Source of the DNA: Prostheceraeus crozeri
Lineage: Eukaryota > Platyhelminthes > Polycladida > Euryleptidae
Assembly: GCA_907163375.1 (NCBI GenBank)
Contig: CAJQUW010011022.1
Span: forward strand, 89,540 to 153,539
DNA length: 64,000 nucleotides
Reading direction: 5' to 3'
Below the pieces are notes generated by a model. The model searched no databases and was not told the DNA's origin. It saw nothing but the letters and a program-made list of their open reading frames with translations. A program made the position numbers and the translations under genes. Numbering within the stretch: position 1 is the stretch's first letter; each line of letters starts with the position of its first letter. This document shows positions 8,099 to 18,868 of the stretch, in pieces.

Positions 8099-9274
8099 AT
8101 GGATTTCCGTTTAGAGAATGACTCATCCATGATTGTCTCGGGTCCTAGTAAATCGGGAAAGTCCACGTTTGTGGCGAATATGATCAAGAATCGTCATACT
8201 TTATTTAAAAAACCCATTCGTAAAGTCTGGTGGTATTATGGGATAGAAAGTCCATTTCATAAAGAGTTACAAGATGTGATCTTGAAAATGGGTGTCCCTA
8301 CCCAAGATGATTTTGATCAATTGCAAGAAAATGATTTAATTATTCTCGATGATTTACAACAGGAATCTCAAAACAATGAAACTGTTACGGGATTATTTTT
8401 AAGAGGATCTCATCATAAACGGTTTTTCGCAGTGCAAATCACACAGTATTTGTATGGTGATAAAGAACAACGTATTTGTAATGGCAATGTCCATTATTTG
8501 GTCGCGTTCAATAATCCGAGAAATCAACAACAATTGGCTCAATTCATGGGGAAAATGCTCCCAAAAGGCAATATGAGCGTCGTACATGATATTTTAACGA
8601 CGTTGGTTCAAAAGTATGGGAATTATGCCTACCTATTTATTGATTTCACTACAAATTGTCCGTTTGAGTACCGATTTCGCACCAACTTATTTAATCCACC
8701 TATGATTGTGTTTAAGTTAAGCAAAAGACCCAATAAAACGAAAATGGACTTTAGTGAATTAGTGGTGGTTCCCAAATCTGAAATGAATGAACACACCGGT
8801 GGCAGACAGCAAATGGGTGGTGGTGGTGACAGTACCAAACTGATGTCGACCATGTTGCAACGTCAAGTGGAAGATCAGAGGGTGAGAAACATGATGATGA
8901 ATCCTCAACAAGCCCATCTTGACCACATTGCACGAGATATTGTGCGTTACCGTCCTACTGCCAATAATATCGCTGCATGGAACGCCCGGATGTATTTGTT
9001 CGATAAAGTTCGTCGCCAATTTTTCAATTTGGACGATGATAGTGGGAAGAGATTTGAAAAAACAACAAAACCTCTGCTTACTCACGTCGCAAAACCTCCG
9101 CTCACTCACGTCGTAGATCCACCCGTCCTCAAGAGATCTAAAGGGAAATTCGTCAAACCTTCTGTTGTCACATCTCCCAAGACGAAGCGTTCTCCATTGA
9201 AATCGTCCATCAATACTCGTTTAAGTAAAAAAGGAGTTCTTGAATTGGGATCCTATGGCTCACCATTCAAGTAA
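8099..9274 (+). CDS. Genome-packaging ATPase (FtsK/HerA, A32-like) with C-terminal extension
   Basis: Residues 14-22 (GPSKSGKST) form the Walker A loop and LIILDDL near residue 81 the Walker B. Downstream QITQYL and NNPRN motifs match the A32/FtsK-HerA packaging ATPases of Polintons and large DNA viruses. The ATPase core ends near residue 205 (MIVFKLSK). The remaining ~185 residues (VVVPKSEM..., basic Ser/Pro tail) correspond in position and opening motif to the separate downstream gene 43346-44068 of element B (MIVIPQDEY), so element A seems to carry a fusion of two genes that are separate in B. It would pump the genome into capsids. The gene is open. Confidence 0.88.
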   Translation: MDFRLENDSSMIVSGPSKSGKSTFVANMIKNRHTLFKKPIRKVWWYYGIESPFHKELQDVILKMGVPTQDDFDQLQENDLIILDDLQQESQNNETVTGLFLRGSHHKRFFAVQITQYLYGDKEQRICNGNVHYLVAFNNPRNQQQLAQFMGKMLPKGNMSVVHDILTTLVQKYGNYAYLFIDFTTNCPFEYRFRTNLFNPPMIVFKLSKRPNKTKMDFSELVVVPKSEMNEHTGGRQQMGGGGDSTKLMSTMLQRQVEDQRVRNMMMNPQQAHLDHIARDIVRYRPTANNIAAWNARMYLFDKVRRQFFNLDDDSGKRFEKTTKPLLTHVAKPPLTHVVDPPVLKRSKGKFVKPSVVTSPKTKRSPLKSSINTRLSKKGVLELGSYGSPFK

Positions 9275-9295
9275 TGGCAACGGCAGCCGCGACAA

Positions 9296-10548
9296 TTGCC
9301 TCCTCATTCTTATCGCGTATCTCTGGACGTTGTTGCGGCCAAGGCAACGCAGACGACAGCGCAGAGACACACTACACCATCACGGCGAGCTTTAATTGTT
9401 GTTCCAACGGGAATACCGCCTATCTTCAACCCCCACGTCAATTCCAAGCAGATTGTGTCGATGGAGGACGTGTTGCACAAGATTTATTACAATCCCAAAC
9501 ATCCCGCTGGCTACGGAAGCGTCAATGCACTTGCTGCTGCTTCACATTATTCAAAAACAAAAGTCAAACAATGGTTAATGCGTCAACCGACCTACACCCA
9601 TCACAAATCTCGATTGCATCGTATTAAGCCCTTACACCCGTATCGTGTACGCGGTCCGCAAATTCAATTTCAAGCGAATATTGTCGATTATCAAAAGTAT
9701 GCACAGCATAATCGTGGCTACAAGTATATTCTCATGGTGATGGACATCTTTGCACGCAAAGCCTGGGCATTCCCTCTCAAGACCAAGAGTGCCAAAGAAG
9801 TGTCGGGGGTTTTAGAAGCCATTTTCGCAACCATTCCCACCCCGCAACGACTACAAACGGATCAAGGCCGTGAATTTTATAACCGACCGGTGAAAGAAGT
9901 CTTGGACAAGCACGCTATTGAATTGTTTTCCATCTACAGTCCCTATAAATGTGCCCATGTCGAACGATTGAACCGTACTGTCAAGAATAAATTGAAACGT
10001 ATCTTTACAGCTACCAATAACAAGAATTGGGTGGATTATATCGCAGATGTCATGTATGCATACAATCACAGCACCCATTCATCCACAGGTTTCACCCCGA
10101 TGGATGTGAATGCCTCCAATACCGAGGAAGTGAAACGAAACAATGCGAAACGTCTCCGACGAAACTATAAAAAGTTTGCAGTACCGGGAAAGTCTATCCC
10201 TGTGGGAGCACGTGTACGTATTTCACGTGATAAAGGAACGTTTGGACAGGGTATGAAGTGAATTGGTCGACGGAAGAGTTCATTGTCTCCAACATTCTCA
10301 AGAACCCTCATGGTACCAAAATGTACAAGATCAAAGACTTGAGTGGAGAAGAGATCAAAGGATCCTTTTATGCTCAGGAATTACAAGTGATTCATCGGGA
10401 GGAAGAAGTATATCAAGTGGACAAAGTGCTCAAGACCCGACATCGGAATGGACGTACAGAATATTTTGTGCACTGGCAAGGATATCCGGCCTCGATGAAC
10501 TCATGGGTGACAGACTTAGAACCTCTAGGTAATGTACGCCGCTATTGA
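9296..10548 (+). pseudogene. int: Chromodomain integrase, frameshifted, catalytic Asp replaced
   Basis: It follows the Polinton integrase layout: an N-terminal YYNPKHPAG...VKQWLMRQPTYT region, an rve core, an SH3-like part and a C-terminal chromodomain (YFVHWQGYPASMNSW). In the core, the second and third acids are present (TDQGREF and HVERLNRT), but the first motif reads FQANIVDY where the elements B and C enzymes read WQADLCDV, so the first catalytic Asp appears replaced by Asn. A 1-nt frameshift near 10258 puts a TGA at 10259-10261 and shifts the chromodomain half to another frame. The start is uncertain: an ATG at 9274 lies in a different frame and no good ATG precedes 9296. Confidence 0.85.
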
Positions 10549-10567
10549 TTTTGTAATCATTCAGCAA

Positions 10568-13500
10568 CTGCATGAGGAACAACATGTGTAGTTGTTGAGC
10601 AATACTCAACCCCATTTGTATGACAATAAAGCCAATCATTTCCTTACACGACTGGAAAATCCACTTTTTATTCATAAAGGAGAAACATGGGAAGTAGGCT
10701 TGAAAGAGTTTGGGTATGTGAATAATGTGGATACGATTCCCGAAGATTGTTATATTACCGTGGGGAAAATGGTGGATACGAAAGATTTGAAGACCTATTT
10801 GTCTTATTATACGATGGAAGGGACCAATGTGGTCCGTCGTCACACCATTTTTGAATCCGATGAGGAAGTGAAAAGAGTCCCATTATCACAGCGTTGGAAT
10901 TATATACACGTCGTACCATTTCCAACATGATGACAGTCACGACACATCCATCCTACTTGTATTATGGATGCAATGGTATAGAGGAAGCAGATGTCTATGT
11001 GATTGAGATTGCCCCATTTTCCCTGTTTCAAATCAAGGAATTCTCCGCATTTCATTACGTCCTTGTGTTTTCCCCTCATTTGGCGGCCTCACTCTTATTG
11101 GACAAATGTGTCTATCATTTATCGTTGAAGGATGTCATTCGGATCCATACACGTCTCTCCATTCATCGAAAGGAATGTGACGTAAAGAAATATCCCGCAC
11201 ATGACTATTGGTTCAGTGTGATTACCTTACACCGCTGTCATTTTACCAAACATGGGATTGAAAGGTTGTTGGGAAATGAAATCTCAGTGCTCAATTTATT
11301 CAAACAATTAGAATGATTTGGTGTGGGGAAATTAGTGTTTCATTCGTCCAACAGTTTGTCCTTTCATGTGAAGCATGCTTGCAATTATACATTGTCTGCT
11401 ATGGATTATGGGATCCTATCCGAATTGCAGAAAATATCCACTGTTTACATGGCTCCCCCAGTGACCTATAAGGATATACAACCCCTGAGTGATGATACGT
11501 CACGTGCTGTGTGGATGAGGACCGATACCTTTGTGAGCTCTCTCAAACGCAATGCAAAGGCACCTCCTATTCCCAGGGGGCATATAGGCCTGTTTCATAA
11601 TCTTCGCACCCTTCTTCCTAAACTGAGAGAGTTGATGAAAGCAGTGAGAATGTATCAACACACCTTTTTCCGATTGCAACATTTGGCCTCTAAAAAATGG
11701 TTTGCTTTACCAACACGCACCATGAAAAATCAATTTATTTTCCCAGTGGAGTTCCTAAATCCACTCACCCCAAAAGAGCGTGAAAAGGAGTATCAACATC
11801 CCAAGAAAAAACATATGCAATGGTTCAAAAACCGTATTGATCAATTGTATGACAAGATTGATACACAGTTACACAAGATCGATCCTACCATCAATATAGT
11901 CGATGCTCCTGATTTAGTCACCTCCCGTTTCTTGCATACCTATATCAACACACTGAATGCAAAATACCACAACATGATGCGAATCCTACGTCAACACAAG
12001 ATGGAAGATGTTTTAGTCTCTAAACGATTCGGAGCCAAGAAGTGATTGTTTGATACTGTCTTATTGAAAAATTTTCGAAAATCGATTCAAAAGGAACAAG
12101 TCACAAAACGGCCTATTATTCATCATTTAGTTCATTCCCATCCTAAAGATGGGAAAGAAAATGTATCGGCCAGTTGTGCGGATATGCAGCATGAAACGGG
12201 GCAACATGGACTTCCCTTCATACCTACGGAAAAGTATCATATCTACAACACTTATAATGTATTTGCCTATCATAGTTTGGTGGATTTGATGGAGATGTAT
12301 GGGAATATTCTCCATGATTTTGAAGTGAAACAGGAACGGTTGGCAACGTTAAGAAGGATGATGAAAGAATTCAAACCCACTGCAGGAACTGATCATCTTG
12401 ACGAGATCGTTCGTGAACGAGATAGGGTGAATGCAGAAGTGACTGTGTTGACAACGGATCTTTGTCAATTAACCAAGGAGAACAAACTGTTATTTTATGT
12501 GTCTAGACCTGAATCGTTTTATTACAAGAATTCAGAGAGTGATAAGACGTGGAGTTCTATCGTCCCCACAGGTTATTATTCGTTGGAAACCTATTTGAAT
12601 ACCATCTTCCCCGCCCCCATGACATGGACCATTACATCCATGTCCTATCATTATGAACTGACCATCGATTGCACGGAGGATACGGAAATCAAGATGGACC
12701 AGCAATCTAAAGCCTATGAGATTTTCAAAGCAGAACAAGTGGCTACCTACGTGTGGGACGAATGGATCTTGGAATTCCCCCTCAGTACGATTCATGTCCC
12801 CTCCTTTATCCTTCAGAAACAAACCATGGAATTGGACGCTCTCTTTGAAAAGAAGAGTGTCACCTATGCATTGAGTGGGACCCATGTCTTGCTTCGAAAC
12901 GGAAAACCGACACAACAGTATAAGACCGATGATAGGAAGCATCCCAATGTTCTCAACATCAAGCATGGAGACTATTTTGAGATTTTTCATACCCTATCTC
13001 ATCTCCCTAGTCCATTACGATTCAATTTACCCACGAAATACTATACCCTCCAATCCTTTGTGCAAGCTTTCAATCAAGCCATCCCCCTGCCTGATATGGT
13101 GTGGGTGACGTATACAACAGTGGGCGTCTTTCACGTGCTTCACTTTAAAATCGCGGAAGGGTATTGGTTGAAAATCAATCCCCCACAACTCTGACAACAC
13201 ATGTTGAATCATAGTCATGAATATGGTATGTTCACCTATCATGAACAAACCTGTATACACTCGGAAACGCCGGAACATTGTTCTGCAAGTTACCGTCGGT
13301 ATCAACAACGTCCAAAACATGTCACCCATGGGATGACATTACACATCTATGGTTTACCGGAATATACCTTTGATTATGCCAAAGGATGGAACCACACCCT
13401 CGACACCCTCTTCCCATGGAAAGGGAAGGAATTGGATCGCTTGTTTCAGAAATCCTATTTCCCTTATGCTTACGAATCGAAAGAGCTGTTGGCCAATACG

Positions 13501-14414
13501 TGTTTACAATCCTACTTGTTTGGAGATAGACTCTCTGATAAGAAATTGTATTCACCCCCTGTAGCGTATCAAGAAGGATCCAACCTGAAAGTCTGCAAAG
13601 ATAGATTGACTTCCTTTATTGGCTGGTTCAGTGATGATATGCAGAGGTTGATGACGACCATGATGGAACGCTGGCAAGAAAACATGTTTTATCTAGTGGA
13701 TCTAATGGATGGTATGGTGTTGGGAGTGGATGTGGGAAAACAAGATATTCAATCGGTGATGGTGAATACACATCTCACACCTCGCCCTTTTCTTCAATTC
13801 TATAGCAAGACAATGAAACTTTTGCAAATCTATGAACACATGATTCGGCAAGGTTACATTAACCCCACCCTGGACATTTCTACCTCGTTTCATCGTCTCG
13901 TCATTCCCAAAGGGTGTTATACCTTGGAAGGGCTCTTTTCCAAACTCCAGGTGAATTTACAGGCGTGGATTGATGTATCCCTCTCTCTCTCTCGAAAGAA
14001 CATTATTTCACGGTGAAAACCGCGGAACATACCTTTATTGATTTTGGAGAAGCGTTGACTTATCGTATGGGTCTACCCCAAACCTATTATGGACCCAATA
14101 CACAGATGACAACACTCTCTCCCCTCAGCATGACTCCCAATTCCTTCAACATTATCGTCTATTGTAATATTGTGGCGGAAAGTATTGTGGGAGGACAGCG
14201 TGAACAAATCTTGACAATTCACCCCATTGAAGAGAAACAACGTTTTGGGGAAATGGTGTCGTATGAAGTGTCCAATATTGATTATTACCCCATTTTTACA
14301 TCAGCTATTGATGAGATTGAAATTCAGTTGCATGGTGATGATGGCGAATTTATTCCGATTCATGAAGGACGATCCTATTTCAAACTCCATCTCCGCCGTA
14401 GGGAGACTAGGTAA
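10568..14414 (+). pseudogene. Giant fibre/vertex-like structural protein, broken in six places
   Basis: About 1,280 codons read as one gene with these lesions: TAG at 10589-10591, a frameshift near 10900, TGA at 11314-11316, 12043-12045 and 13192-13194, and a frameshift in a CT-rich run near 13990. The expected start codon position reads CTG. The N-terminal block (LLSNTQPHLYDNKANHF, then ETWEVGLKEFGYVNN) and the C-terminal block (IEIQLHGDDGEFIPIHEGR, LHLRRR) match the neighbouring 14439 gene and element B genes 36694 and 35134. The middle is long, partly coiled coil. A role as a virion spike or vertex protein is inferred from shared ends and position before the capsid gene. Confidence 0.7.
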
Positions 14415-14438
14415 TTGGTGACAGAGTGACTATCAACC

Positions 14439-15383
14439 ATGCATGAGGAAACGATTCACTTGTTGAGTAATGCTCAGCCCAATTTGTTTCCTGAAAATGG
14501 AGCCAATCATTTCAAAAATCGCTTGGTTCCTTTCATCCCTATGGTCCATGGGGATCAATGGGAAGCCGGTATCTCCGTCGTCAACTTTATCAATACCCTT
14601 CAGACATTACCCGTGGATGTCAGCTTTAGTGTGGGGACATTAAATGATCATCCTGAGACAATTCCGACCGTCTTTACGTCCTCTATCATTCCCATCAAAA
14701 CGGATTCACCGCGAGGAGAACGCGGTAAACAGGGAGAGCAAGGCAAACAAGGTGAACAAGGCAAACAAGGTAAACAGGGAGAGCAAGGCAAACAAGGTGA
14801 AGAAGGCAAACAAGGTAAACAGGGAGAGCAAGGCAAACAGGGAGAGCAAGGCATGTTTACGCGCTTTAACATTCTACGCGGTATTTATTCGGAGAAGACG
14901 TTGATGCAGTGTTTGAATCAGAATCGACATCATGGACACAATTTCCACTTTTCTATCACTACATTGGCGTCTAATGTCCATGTTGTCTCAGTGGTCGTAC
15001 CCACACACTACAGTATGAAACTCCATCCTTTGCTCAAAGACATTCTTGGGTTTAAAACAGACTTACTCACTTCCTCACAGCAAGCGACTGCACCTTTGAA
15101 TTTGAATGCCTTTACCTACAATATTCTACTGTATTGTAATATTGTAGGTTATAATTATGTAGGGGGTATGAAAACAAACTGTATGTGTGTGATTCCCTAC
15201 ACGGGGAAAGATTATGGAGATAGTATTCATCATGAATTCATGAATGTCACCTATCTCCCTGTGAAAAGTCAACATGTGCAAGATATTGAAATCAAACTCA
15301 TGTCGGATGATGGCCATCCCATCCCTATGACAGACGGACGGTCCTATGTAAAAATGCATCTTCGACGTCGCGCAATTAAGTAA
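14439..15383 (+). CDS. Fibre-like protein with collagen-like shaft (314 aa)
   Basis: Residues 1-85 match the N-terminal block of the preceding giant gene ([32 protein letters not shown]). Residues about 90-138 are an uninterrupted Gly-x-y run ([12 protein letters not shown] type) predicted to form a collagen-like triple helix. Residues about 140-314 are a beta-rich head ending in [19 protein letters not shown] and LHLRRR, again shared with the neighbour. This N-anchor, shaft and head plan fits a trimeric attachment fibre. Collagen repeats are known in viral fibres, but assignment here is by architecture. The gene is intact. Confidence 0.75.
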   Translation: MHEETIHLLSNAQPNLFPENGANHFKNRLVPFIPMVHGDQWEAGISVVNFINTLQTLPVDVSFSVGTLNDHPETIPTVFTSSIIPIKTDSPRGERGKQGEQGKQGEQGKQGKQGEQGKQGEEGKQGKQGEQGKQGEQGMFTRFNILRGIYSEKTLMQCLNQNRHHGHNFHFSITTLASNVHVVSVVVPTHYSMKLHPLLKDILGFKTDLLTSSQQATAPLNLNAFTYNILLYCNIVGYNYVGGMKTNCMCVIPYTGKDYGDSIHHEFMNVTYLPVKSQHVQDIEIKLMSDDGHPIPMTDGRSYVKMHLRRRAIK

Positions 15384-15412
15384 TTGTCTTTTCCCAAGCA
15401 CATCAAGACACG

Positions 15413-16048
15413 ATGACGAATCTCTTTTTAATCCGTAACCGAACAAATTCCTCTGGACGATTGTTTGGAAGAGGTTCATTTATGCAACGAGGTGTATGGA
15501 ATAAAGTGATTGGACAGAAAACACGCATGATTAGACCACGTGCCACTGGTGTCAAGAAATCATCCATCTGTCTGCCCAAATCACTCAAAAAGAGAATTCC
15601 CAGAAAAACATTTCGAAAAACATCTCGAAAACCATCTCGACAACCATCTCGAAAAACATCGCAAAAAACATCGCAAAAAGGACTTGTACATACGGTACAG
15701 AAAACGTTGGGAAAATCGTTACGTACGACAGAGTTTCTCAATTCTGCGAAACAAGCTGTCACGGATGCTGTCAGCTCTACCGCACAAGAAGGAGTTGATC
15801 GTCTCAAAAAGGGTGTGAAAGCGCTCGCCAAACGCACCTTACAGACTGCTTCCGAACGTGTTGTAGAAGCTATTCAAAATAAAGTGAGTCGGAAACGCAT
15901 CTTCACGGATGAAGAAGGGGATAGGGTGGAAGCACCTGCTCCTAAACGTCGTCGTGGTCATGTGGACATTGCCCATCATACGAAATGGGGGAAAGGAAGT
16001 TTGATGGGGCGTTATCGCGGAGGTGCTAAACAACGCATGCTCTTTTAA
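15413..16048 (+). CDS. Basic minor capsid/core protein (211 aa)
   Basis: The protein is very basic, with a Lys/Arg/Ser repeat region around residues 60-85 (RKTSRKPSRQPSRKTSQK), an amphipathic helical stretch around 100-160 and an Arg-rich C-terminus containing KRRRGH and RYRGGAKQR. The GGAKQR-like motif and its place directly before the capsid gene match the basic protein 41611-42066 of element B, which also precedes its capsid gene. It probably lines or condenses the packaged genome, and may be cleaved by the protease. Confidence 0.7.
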   Translation: MTNLFLIRNRTNSSGRLFGRGSFMQRGVWNKVIGQKTRMIRPRATGVKKSSICLPKSLKKRIPRKTFRKTSRKPSRQPSRKTSQKTSQKGLVHTVQKTLGKSLRTTEFLNSAKQAVTDAVSSTAQEGVDRLKKGVKALAKRTLQTASERVVEAIQNKVSRKRIFTDEEGDRVEAPAPKRRRGHVDIAHHTKWGKGSLMGRYRGGAKQRMLF

Positions 16049-16084
16049 GAACTAAGCAATCTTAGGACATCAGTCCCATCAAGC

Positions 16085-17452
16085 ATGGCGGAAACACCTG
16101 CATTATTGGATGCTCGTTACGATGTATTCCAGAGTGATAAAGTCGATGTCTCGAGTACTTCCCAGCATACGAGCGTTCTGACACCAGTTAATGGATTGGA
16201 AAATCCCGGTACCATTCAATTCACAGTCCCTCGACTAGCCATTCATTGGATGGATGTATGCAATGCCTATTTTCGCGTGGAAGTACAACTCATGAAACAT
16301 GATGCGGCTAAAGGAGCAGACGTGCCATGTGAGTCGTCAGACAAGGCGATTATTATCAACAATACGGCCCACTCCCTCTTTTCCGACATTACTATCCGCT
16401 TGAATGAACGCACCATTGAAGGAGGCGATGACTTGTATTATTTGAGAGCTTACCTTAGCAATCTTTTACAATACACCAATGATGTGAAGAATACACACAT
16501 GGTCACACAAGGTTTTACTGTTCCTCAAGTGATGTATGACACAGAGTTTGATGCAGCGAGTAAGACGGTAAAGTCTAAGGCGGTAGAGTTTACAGATAAA
16601 GAGAATGCACTCAATCAAGCCATTCTCAAACAATGGGCAGACCACAAATTTAAACGTACCTTTGACTTTCCCCTGAAATGTAATTTGTTCCAACAAGTGA
16701 TTGCTCTACCCCCAGGCATGCAACTGGATCTCATTTTCACCTTGAATAAACCGGAATATGCCATTTATGATATGGCACATGCTGCAGGGACGACCTCTAC
16801 AAAGTACAGGTTCAAAATCACCCATTTCCAATTGTATATGCCCATGCTCACACCGAATGCAGAACTGCAATTGAAAACTGCGAATCGACGCAAGACAGAA
16901 GCCATTTATTATCGCTACAATGGCATGACCGTCCAACGACAAACGATTGAACGTGGAATACAAAAGAAGACGTTTTCCAATGTGGCCGCTCTATTGAGTC
17001 CTAAACTCATCTTTTTCGCTGTTGTTCCCAGTAACTCTTGGTTTGATCCAGGAAGTCGTAAACTCTATTTTGAAAGGCATGGACTCTCTCAAGTCACCAT
17101 GAACACTAATGGAGCCATCATGACAGGAGGAACCATCAATTGCAAAGATGACGTGATTGCCTACAGTCAATTCAATCGTGCGATTCAAGTCTATAACACG
17201 AATGAATCATGTGGTATTGATTTAGAGAGTTTTACCAAATACTGTTACTTTATCGCCTTTGACTGTACCTTGGATAAACAAATTGATAGTTTTCAACCCA
17301 CCAATACACGTCAATATGGACTGGAATTGCAATTTGAGAATACGACCACGCAAAATATGGATTTATTAATGTTTGTCATTCATGACGAACAATTCTCCGT
17401 CACACCGGAGAATGCTGTCATCTCCAGTGCGTATATTCCACCCGCTATTTAA
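16085..17452 (+). CDS. MCP: Major capsid protein (double jelly-roll, hexon-like; F54H12.2-like)
   Basis: The 455-aa product is related to the capsid protein of elements B and C. It opens with a short leader and IQFTVPRLAIHWMD, has LFSDITIRLNERTIEGGDDLYYLRAYL (compare the DVSLTIGEQQVEGG and YPYKSYF region of element C), then MQLDLIFTLNKPEYAI (compare MRLKLTLNKPEFAL) and a second beta domain ending MDLLMFVIHDE. These spaced motifs are typical of the animal gene family annotated as F54H12.2-like and of Polinton/adintovirus capsid proteins. It would form pseudo-hexameric capsomers. Gene order (basic protein, capsid, protease) is the same as in B and C. The gene is open. Confidence 0.88.
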   Translation: MAETPALLDARYDVFQSDKVDVSSTSQHTSVLTPVNGLENPGTIQFTVPRLAIHWMDVCNAYFRVEVQLMKHDAAKGADVPCESSDKAIIINNTAHSLFSDITIRLNERTIEGGDDLYYLRAYLSNLLQYTNDVKNTHMVTQGFTVPQVMYDTEFDAASKTVKSKAVEFTDKENALNQAILKQWADHKFKRTFDFPLKCNLFQQVIALPPGMQLDLIFTLNKPEYAIYDMAHAAGTTSTKYRFKITHFQLYMPMLTPNAELQLKTANRRKTEAIYYRYNGMTVQRQTIERGIQKKTFSNVAALLSPKLIFFAVVPSNSWFDPGSRKLYFERHGLSQVTMNTNGAIMTGGTINCKDDVIAYSQFNRAIQVYNTNESCGIDLESFTKYCYFIAFDCTLDKQIDSFQPTNTRQYGLELQFENTTTQNMDLLMFVIHDEQFSVTPENAVISSAYIPPAI

Positions 17453-17571
17453 GTGTTGGCGCGCATTGACATCATCATAAGACATGTTGAAGGAGCCTGA
17501 GTATCACGTTCCTCCTATCGCTTGGACACCTCTTTATCAACATCGTCTCATTAAAGCTCAGCGTTGGTTGA

Positions 17572-18204
17572 ATGGGAGACTGGTTAAGCAACACGGAAAT
17601 CGAAGGAATCATGCAGGGTATGAAACAATTGCAAGAGAAACATTTACTCAATGCCTGCATGTGCGAAGATGATTTTCTCTGTGCTATTCAGTGTAGTTGT
17701 CAAACGTTTGCTCATCGCCTCCTCCAATCTTCTTACGTTCCCTTCCAAGGTGTGTTTCCTGCTGATCTACTTCCTGCTCATTCCCCGGAATCAAAGACAC
17801 TTATTGTCAATAGTGATCGCTCTCATCAACCTGGCAAGCATTGGATGGCCTTTTATCAAAATGCGGATCAACGCGTGTGCGAATTCTTTGACTCTTATGG
17901 ACTCACTCCATCTCACTATCCACATGTTACCGAGTGGTTATCGACAACACCTTATCCTTTATACTATCGTCGCCCTCTGCGTATACAAGGTCCTAAAGCC
18001 TATTGTGTTGCTTACTGTATTTACTTTTTAAACCATCGCACTTTTAACACGTCTATGGATAAAACACTGTCCTTCTTTCGAACATTGGATGCTCACGAGA
18101 AAGATCAAGAACTCATTAAAGCCTACTTGTCCTTCAATGATAAAATTGTCTATTCCTATTTGTATTCTACATTATCCCATTTTTTGAAATCAATAAAGAA
18201 ATGA
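17572..18204 (+). CDS. Adenain-like cysteine protease (maturation protease)
   Basis: The 210-aa protein carries the Ulp1/adenain triad in order: His in GKHWMAFY (about residue 91), Asp in EFFDSYGL (about 107), and a Gln plus Cys in IQGPKAYCVAYCIYFL (about 146-152). The start at 17572 (MGDWLSNTEIE) is preferred because element B's homologue begins MSWLTADDIK. A short out-of-frame reading frame from ATG 17484 overlaps it and may be leader sequence. Such proteases cleave capsid and core precursors during virion maturation. It lies 119 nt after the capsid gene and is intact. Confidence 0.85.
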   Translation: MGDWLSNTEIEGIMQGMKQLQEKHLLNACMCEDDFLCAIQCSCQTFAHRLLQSSYVPFQGVFPADLLPAHSPESKTLIVNSDRSHQPGKHWMAFYQNADQRVCEFFDSYGLTPSHYPHVTEWLSTTPYPLYYRRPLRIQGPKAYCVAYCIYFLNHRTFNTSMDKTLSFFRTLDAHEKDQELIKAYLSFNDKIVYSYLYSTLSHFLKSIKK

Positions 18205-18245
18205 ATCATGTCAATGATTGTATTTTTATTTCAATGGAATCCTTG
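18188..18245. terminator. Facing poly(A) signals between convergent gene blocks
   Basis: Plus-strand AATAAA occurs in ATCAATAAAGAAATG at about 18190, next to the protease stop. On the minus strand the reverse of GTATTTTTATTT near 18220-18232 gives AAATAAAAATAC downstream of the RING gene. Plus and minus transcription units therefore end here. Confidence 0.65.
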
Positions 18246-18319
18246 AACTTTTTTCAGACAGAGGTTAATACCACAAGGTTTTGTACATGAAACAGAGTTC
18301 AGTCACTCGTTATAGCACA

Positions 18320-18868
18320 CTATACACAGAGCTTTTCCGTGCATGATGACTCATCATGCACGATATATAGAACTGTTGAAGATATTTCTTCATCACAAAG
18401 GGGACAAGATGACGTTTCAAAGGGTACATAACACGTAGAACACATAACGTTATGAGAACATGGTAAAAAGAGAAGGGACCGTTCCTGTTTAAAACATTTA
18501 ACACAGTTCTGTTCACATAATAATTTAAATGTCTCTTCTTCTAATTTCTTTCTAAAGTCACTTTTATGGGTAGCGTTACCTGACACATCAGTTGCAAATG
18601 TCACTTTTTTCACTCCAGATCGCGCCAATTTCATCATAGTTTAATTGCAGTGCAGCATGTTGAAATCCTCTATCCACCTACGATCCAAATTGTGATTCAT
18701 AGCATGCTCATCGAGATCCATTAGTCGATCAACTAATTCACCAGCGGTGATATTTTCACTGAGATTTGTTACAGTTTCTATAGCTTTGAACGAATATTCA
18801 AGGTCTCTTGCGACAACCCACGATGTTGGGATACTAGTCGCTGTCCGATTCATTGAGGGAATCTCCAT
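18320..18868 (-). pseudogene. RING-finger protein, IAP-like, with one in-frame TAA
   Basis: The C-terminal half (18637-18320) holds a compact C3HC4 RING: CVKCFKQE, LPCSHNVMCSTC and CPLCDEEI, the spacing seen in inhibitor-of-apoptosis RINGs. The same frame is open upstream to ATG 18868 and includes a helical segment (ITAGELVDRLMDLDE) that could be a UBA-like domain. A TAA at 18638-18640 separates the two parts, so either a 104-aa RING protein starts at 18637 or a longer E3 ligase has been broken. No BIR domain is visible. A role in ubiquitin signalling or cell-death control is inferred. Its start overlaps the end of the TBP-like frame. Confidence 0.7.

Noticed and set aside
14648-14872. Minus-strand frame with CSPCLPC repeats
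   Set aside because: Antisense of the collagen-like repeat; no independent signals.
17484-17672. 62-aa frame upstream of the element A protease
   Set aside because: Overlaps the protease in another frame, has no recognisable motif and no counterpart in B or C; probably leader sequence.
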